A stretch of 9,278 bases of DNA from Acidobacteriota bacterium. GTDB lineage: Bacteria; Acidobacteriota; Terriglobia; Terriglobales; Acidobacteriaceae. Where the stretch lies: positions 1-9,278 of the forward strand of contig JAJZAL010000208.1 of assembly GCA_021799405.1 (NCBI GenBank), read 5' to 3'. Position numbers and translations under genes: made by a program. The number at the start of each line of letters is the position of its first letter. The stretch's first letter is position 1. This document shows positions 6,191-9,278 of this stretch, one piece after another. The notes below the pieces were generated by a model that saw only the letters and a program-made list of their open reading frames with translations, made no database searches and was not told the DNA's origin.

Positions 6191-6745
6191 TTACTTCGGT
6201 ATGAGGACGGCATTGATAACGTGAATGACTCCGTTGGATTGAAAGACATCTGGAATCGTGATGGTTGCGGTACCGCCTTTCTCGTCCGTCAGCACAATGT
6301 TGCTGCCCGACATCGACGCCGTCAGCATTCCGCCCTCTGCCGTCCTCAACTCGTATTTGCCGTTGCCCTTTTTGATCCAGGTTTTCAGATCGCTTGAGGA
6401 GATGCGTCCCGGCACAACGTGATAGGTCAGGATTTTTGTCAGCGTGGATTTGTTCTCCGGCTGCATCAGGTTGTCCACCGTACGTTGAGGGAGCCTGGCA
6501 AATGCGTCATCGGTGGGAGCAAAAACGGTAAACGGTCCCGGGCCGTTGAGCGTGTCCGCCAATCCTGCATCCTTCACTGCGCTTACCAGAGTCTTGTGAA
6601 TCGGCGACTTCACCGCGTTTTCAAAAATGGTTTTGGTTGGATACATTGCTGCGCCGCCAACCAGGGGGTTCTTTGTTTGTGCGCTCGCTGCAAGCGAGCA
6701 GGTAACAAGCGCCAATCCCAAAAAGGCTTTCGTCAGGGCCTTCAT
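6191..6745 (-). CDS. Secreted fasciclin (FAS1) domain protein
   Basis: A 184-residue protein with a Sec signal peptide (MKALTKAFLG start, hydrophobic core, cleavage expected after the AASA at about 19-22) and one complete FAS1 domain. The H1 motif is at 70-82 (GPFTVFAPTDDAF), the middle motif LTKILTYHVVPGRIS at 102-116, and the H2 motif NGVIHVINAVLIP at 171-183. FAS1 domains mediate adhesion and protein contacts at the cell surface. The mycobacterial MPT70 and MPT83 proteins are single FAS1 proteins controlled by SigK. I chose ATG 6745 over an upstream in-frame start at 6763 because AAAGGAAAG precedes it at good spacing and the signal peptide starts there. The promoter-like motif at 6783-6810 faces it. 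It is divergent from the sigma/anti-sigma operon and upstream of the ferritin-like gene. Function beyond surface adhesion or contact is not shown. Confidence 0.9.
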   Translation of the reverse strand: MKALTKAFLGLALVTCSLAASAQTKNPLVGGAAMYPTKTIFENAVKSPIHKTLVSAVKDAGLADTLNGPGPFTVFAPTDDAFARLPQRTVDNLMQPENKSTLTKILTYHVVPGRISSSDLKTWIKKGNGKYELRTAEGGMLTASMSGSNIVLTDEKGGTATITIPDVFQSNGVIHVINAVLIPK

Positions 6746-6782
6746 CGCTTTCCTTTCTCTCACGGTTGGCCGTACATTTCCT

Positions 6783-6810
6783 GAACGCCTCAGTCCGGCG
6801 ACTGGATTGG
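6783..6810 (-). promoter_or_regulatory. Predicted ECF-sigma promoter of the fasciclin operon
   Basis: On the - strand, CCAATCC (6804-6810) is followed by 16 bases and then CGTTC (6783-6787). The -35/-10-like spacing suits ECF sigma factors. Transcription would begin near 6776, giving a leader of about 30 bases before ATG 6745. The same motif with identical spacing faces the sigma operon at 6900-6927; the shared core is CCAATCCA-N14-GCGTTC. Recognition by the neighbouring sigma factor is inferred. Confidence 0.68.
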
Positions 6811-6899
6811 ATCAGAGAGAAGAATTGCGGGGGTTCTACTGGGATAGGGCGCTAAAGGAAAGAAGAAGGAGTTACCGCTCTTAAAAATATGAAGGGCAG

Positions 6900-6927
6900 C
6901 CAATCCAAAGCGCCCTGTCGCGCGTTC
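6900..6927 (+). promoter_or_regulatory. Predicted autoregulatory ECF-sigma promoter of the sigma/anti-sigma operon
   Basis: CCAATCC (6900-6906), 16 bases, then CGTTC (6923-6927). It matches the - strand copy at 6783-6810 in both boxes and in exact spacing. Transcription would start near 6934, leaving a leader of about 145 bases to ATG 7079. The -35 resembles the CCATCC reported for mycobacterial SigK, while the -10 differs. This is a prediction from a repeated motif, not a proven promoter. Confidence 0.68.
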
Positions 6928-7043
6928 TGTATAGTAGGGATTGCGAGGGACTGTCTTCAGAGTACAGAGGGCCGGCGTTTTCCTCATCCGCGCTCAGGAC
7001 GAATGAGGAGCCCACGCATCCAAGCAGCATGACTCTCGCGGGC

Positions 7044-7060
7044 GGCTGCAGCGCGCAGCC
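7044..7060 (+). other. Hairpin in the leader of the sigma factor gene
   Basis: Stem GGCTGC/GCAGCC with loop AGCGC lies 18 bases before the ATG at 7079. It could limit access to that start, whose Shine-Dalgarno is weak, but a 6-bp GC stem is also easily found by chance in this DNA. Confidence 0.25.
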
Positions 7061-7078
7061 TCCGGCTCGGCAAGAAGC

Positions 7079-7690
7079 ATGGATGAATCTTCCTCCAATC
7101 GTGCAGCATCGATCAAGCGTTCTATGGACAGGAATCTCTACATACACGGGCGAGACGGTTCCGGTTCGATGACCGATGATGCCCTTCTCGATCGGGTGCG
7201 ATTAAGGGATCGGGACGCGATGACCGAGATCTTTGACCGGTACGGAAGCCTGGTGTATTCCATCGCGCTTCGCGTTCTCAAGGACGCCGAATTAGCGGAA
7301 GACGTGATGCAGGAGACTTTTCTCAGGCTGTGGGAAAATCCTGGCATGTTTTTGTCAGGGCGCGGCTCGCTGCCCGCGTGGCTCGCGGTTGTCGGACGCA
7401 ATCGCGCTGTGGATACGTTGCGGCGGAGGAAGCCCTCCGAACCGGTGGACGAAGTCACGTTGGCAATGCCGACTGACTTTGCCCTGGAGACAGAACGTCA
7501 TATCGTCATGCAGAGAGTTCGCGCGCATCTCGACACCATGCCTGGCGACCAGAGGCATCCTCTCGAGCTGGCCTTCTTTGAGGGCCTCAGCCACTCCGAG
7601 ATCGCCGCGCAAACCGGCGTTCCTCTAGGCACTATCAAGACACGCATTCGGTCGGCAATTACCTCATTGCGGGAGGCGTTGCAGGCATGA
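7079..7690 (+). CDS. sigK: ECF RNA polymerase sigma factor, SigK-like
   Basis: A 203-residue sigma-70 family ECF factor. Region 2 spans about 47-87, including DRYGSLVYSIALRVL and the helix DAELAEDVMQETFLRLWENP (69-88) that contacts the -10 and core polymerase. Region 4 spans about 150-200, with FFEGLSHSEIAAQTGVPLGT (166-185) forming the helix-turn-helix for the -35. There is no region 3, as expected for ECF factors. The start is uncertain: ATG 7079 has only a weak AAGAAG, while ATG 7169 would give a more typical 173 residues starting MTDDALLDRV. The stop overlaps the anti-sigma start as ATGA. The SigK label rests on the RskA-type partner and the divergent fasciclin gene. It should release from the anti-sigma factor on an envelope signal and transcribe from the CCAATCC/CGTTC promoters. 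Confidence 0.88.
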   Translation: MDESSSNRAASIKRSMDRNLYIHGRDGSGSMTDDALLDRVRLRDRDAMTEIFDRYGSLVYSIALRVLKDAELAEDVMQETFLRLWENPGMFLSGRGSLPAWLAVVGRNRAVDTLRRRKPSEPVDEVTLAMPTDFALETERHIVMQRVRAHLDTMPGDQRHPLELAFFEGLSHSEIAAQTGVPLGTIKTRIRSAITSLREALQA

Positions 7691-8511
7691 CAGGTCATAG
7701 GCACATCCCGCAGGAAGACCTCACGCTCTACGCGATGCATGCGCTTGGCTCCGAGGAGCAAGCCCAGATCGCGGCCCATCTGGAGGGCTGCGAGGAGTGT
7801 CGCGCAAACCTTGCGAAGGAATCGGCGACCCTGGCGCTGCTCGCCATGAGCGTGGAGCATCGCCGGTTGCCGGAAGGCGCACGCAACAGATTCCTTGAGA
7901 GGATCAAGGCCGCTCCGCTACCAGCCTCGCGCGTAGTCGGAATCACCGATCGTGTTCCCAGTCCGCAGCGCCCCGCAAAAGCGCGCACCGCGTCCCGGTG
8001 GATACCCTGGGCTGCAACTGCCGCACTCCTTCTGATCTCACTGGTCCTGGGTGTAAAACTCCGCCAGGCAAATGATGAGCTCAGGAGTAAATCCGCGCTT
8101 GTAGAGGCGCAAGCCGATGCATCACAGCGCGCACAGCGAGTCCTTGAACTTCTCACCGCTCCGGCTGCGCGCCATGTTCTGCTCACCGCCGGCACGCCGC
8201 ATCCTGCCCCATCGGCGCGCGCGGCATATCTGGCATCCCGGGGTGCGTTGATCCTTGAAGCCTCCAACCTGGCCCCTATTGCTCCCAACAAAACCTACGA
8301 GCTTTGGATTATTCCCGCCAATGGACACCCGCCAGTTCCGGCAGGTCTTTTCCGTCCTGACGCTGCCGGCAATGCTCATCTTGTACTGCCCGACATTCCT
8401 TCAGGGATCAAGGCCAAAGCCCTGGGGGTTACGGTCGAAAGCGCATCCGGCTCCACAAGCCCAACGCTGCCGATCGTTCTAGCAGGCGCCTTGCCAGCCG
8501 ACACCGAGTGA
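7687..8511 (+). CDS. rskA: RskA-type transmembrane anti-sigma factor
   Basis: A 274-residue single-pass membrane protein. The cytoplasmic N-terminus carries a zinc anti-sigma motif, H31-x3-C35-x2-C38 (HLEGCEEC), in a helical domain of about 70 residues that should hold the sigma factor. A membrane helix lies at about 105-125. The outer part starts with a coiled-coil-like segment (about 126-155) and ends in the RskA C-terminal domain, with TYELWIIPANGHPPVPAGLF (203-222), a VTVE strand (248-251) and SPTLPIVLAG (258-267) near the end. Sigma release in this family follows regulated proteolysis of the membrane protein; the proteases are not in this window. It is ATGA-coupled to the sigma gene, giving matched amounts. 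Its sensed signal is unknown. Confidence 0.9.
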   Translation: MTGHRHIPQEDLTLYAMHALGSEEQAQIAAHLEGCEECRANLAKESATLALLAMSVEHRRLPEGARNRFLERIKAAPLPASRVVGITDRVPSPQRPAKARTASRWIPWAATAALLLISLVLGVKLRQANDELRSKSALVEAQADASQRAQRVLELLTAPAARHVLLTAGTPHPAPSARAAYLASRGALILEASNLAPIAPNKTYELWIIPANGHPPVPAGLFRPDAAGNAHLVLPDIPSGIKAKALGVTVESASGSTSPTLPIVLAGALPADTE

Positions 8512-9278
8512 ATCCCCTAAGAGTGGCTGCCTGACTGCCAGCCGGCCGGGACGGAAATAGCCCCGGGATGACGCCAAGCTCAACCCTCGGGAATAGCCAA
8601 AAGGAATCAGGCGAAAGAAATGCGTCCGCCGCATCGCGCCAAGCGGCTGCCTTGCTCTAACCTGCTGGGACCACCGGCGACATGCCAGAAATAAGCACTT
8701 CTTGCGATAAGTCGCTCAGCTCCCGAAACGCCACTCGGACGTAAAACGGCCTTCTCGGACAGTGGACAAGTTGCTGCAAAACGGGCCTCGCAAGGACGTG
8801 ATATTCCGTCTTAGGCGCTATCTACTTGCTCTGCCCACTTTCAGCACCCCTACCCAACTCAAGCCAGCGAAATCGGCGGGTATGTAGCCCGAGTTTGCTG
8901 ATGCCGGATCAGCATATCGGGCTTCGAATCCCTGGGGCCGCCAATTCAGAATCAAGCACTTACCTCTAAAATAAGCCCGCACGGAAGCACTCTTGTCTGG
9001 TCGCATAAGCTATTGATTTTACGCATTTGGGCACGCACGGCATGGCACAGCCTACGGCACAGGTAACCTCAATGCCTCAGAACGACTGTCGCACTCTCGT
9101 GACTTCCACCAATGCTGTTCAGGCGGCTGGACCTGCTCGAAATCCTGCCCGACGAACGTGTTCTCGCGTCGGCTACGATCATCTGCTGCTGCCTTCGCCG
9201 AGGATCTGCTCTTCGCGGGAGTGTCGCTGGCCTCATGCAGGCCATTCAGAATGCCGGGACACCAGCAGCCTTATGGGG
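8512..9278. other. Right-hand region without a recognisable gene
   Basis: After the anti-sigma stop only short frames appear. GGCTG/CAGCC at 8525-8543 could form a weak 5-bp hairpin, but no T-run follows. A 62-codon - frame (8818-9006) is read through the tRNA-like sequence and is not credible. At the right edge the + frames from ATG 9042 and ATG 9112 stay open to the end, but neither has a recognised motif or a ribosome binding site, so I leave them uncalled. Confidence 0.5.
8887..8943 (+). repeat. Long imperfect hairpin followed by a tRNA-3'-end-like remnant
   Basis: GCCCGA (8887-8892) pairs with TCGGGC (8917-8922), and TGCTGAT (8896-8902) pairs with ATCAGCA (8908-8914) around a five-base loop, with a small GTT/TA internal bulge. 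Directly after comes a T-loop-like TTCGAAT (8923-8929), CCCTG, and a stretch ending in G-CCA at 8943. The T-stem would be CGGGC/CCCTG, with a C-C mismatch at the normally invariant G53-C61 pair. The acceptor is two bases short and no 5' half is present, so it is not a working tRNA. It may be a degenerate tRNA fragment of the kind left at integration sites. Confidence 0.35.

Noticed and set aside
6176..6784. + strand frames across the fasciclin gene
   Set aside because: They are antisense to a complete FAS1 domain with signal peptide and ribosome binding site; their translations show no motifs.
8530..8640. Possible riboswitch in the region after the anti-sigma gene, containing CCCCGGGATGACGCC and similar words
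   Set aside because: I could not fold it into any known riboswitch consensus and no gene follows for it to control.
8887..8943. A functional tRNA gene
   Set aside because: No D-arm or anticodon arm, a mismatch at the conserved first T-stem pair and an acceptor strand two bases short with no partner upstream.
8818..9006. 62-codon - strand frame
   Set aside because: It reads through the tRNA-like tail (giving the WRPQGFEARYAD-type translation typical of antisense tRNA) and the hairpin, with no domain.
1..9278. CRISPR arrays or insertion sequences with terminal inverted repeats
   Set aside because: No regularly spaced direct repeats and no transposase with flanking inverted repeats are visible.

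Overview
The window (about 9.3 kb, moderately GC-rich) reads as chromosomal DNA of a soil-type Gram-negative bacterium. An acidobacterium (Terriglobia-like) is my best guess, based on the style of the fasciclin protein, the Tat-type ferritin-like lipoprotein and the RskA-type anti-sigma factor. This assignment is inference and was not tested by any search.

Left part (1-3713, all + strand): the tail of a carotenoid gene cluster. A 5'-truncated CrtP-type carotenoid oxidase is followed by a CrtQ-type glycosyltransferase and a CrtO-type acyltransferase. These are the last three activities of the staphyloxanthin-like pathway (terminal oxidation, glycosylation, acylation of the sugar). The genes are 2 bp apart or overlap by ATGA. 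A small unknown gene is coupled to crtO by another ATGA overlap. An SRPBCC ligand-binding protein and a TspO/CrtK-type membrane protein follow; the tspO frame is broken twice, with the two breaks compensating.

Middle (3714-5110): a poorly coding stretch. It holds an orphan AlpA-type DNA-binding protein on the - strand, a small two-helix membrane protein on the + strand starting only 24 bp away, and several hairpins. It looks like the scar of an integrated element.

Right part (5111-8511): a divergent extracytoplasmic-stress module. On the + strand are an ECF sigma factor and its membrane anti-sigma factor (SigK/RskA type, ATGA-coupled). On the - strand are a secreted fasciclin-domain protein and then a Tat-exported ferritin-like lipoprotein. 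The region between the divergent operons carries two copies of the same bipartite motif, CCAATCCA-N14-GCGTTC, one facing each way and each correctly placed upstream of its operon. I interpret these as the promoters read by this sigma factor, so that it controls its own operon and the fasciclin operon. Mycobacterial SigK/RskA likewise controls fasciclin-type MPT70/MPT83.

End (8512-9278): no convincing gene. It holds a long imperfect hairpin directly followed by a degenerate tRNA-3'-end-like sequence ending in CCA, a possible old attachment site, and short open frames running off the edge.
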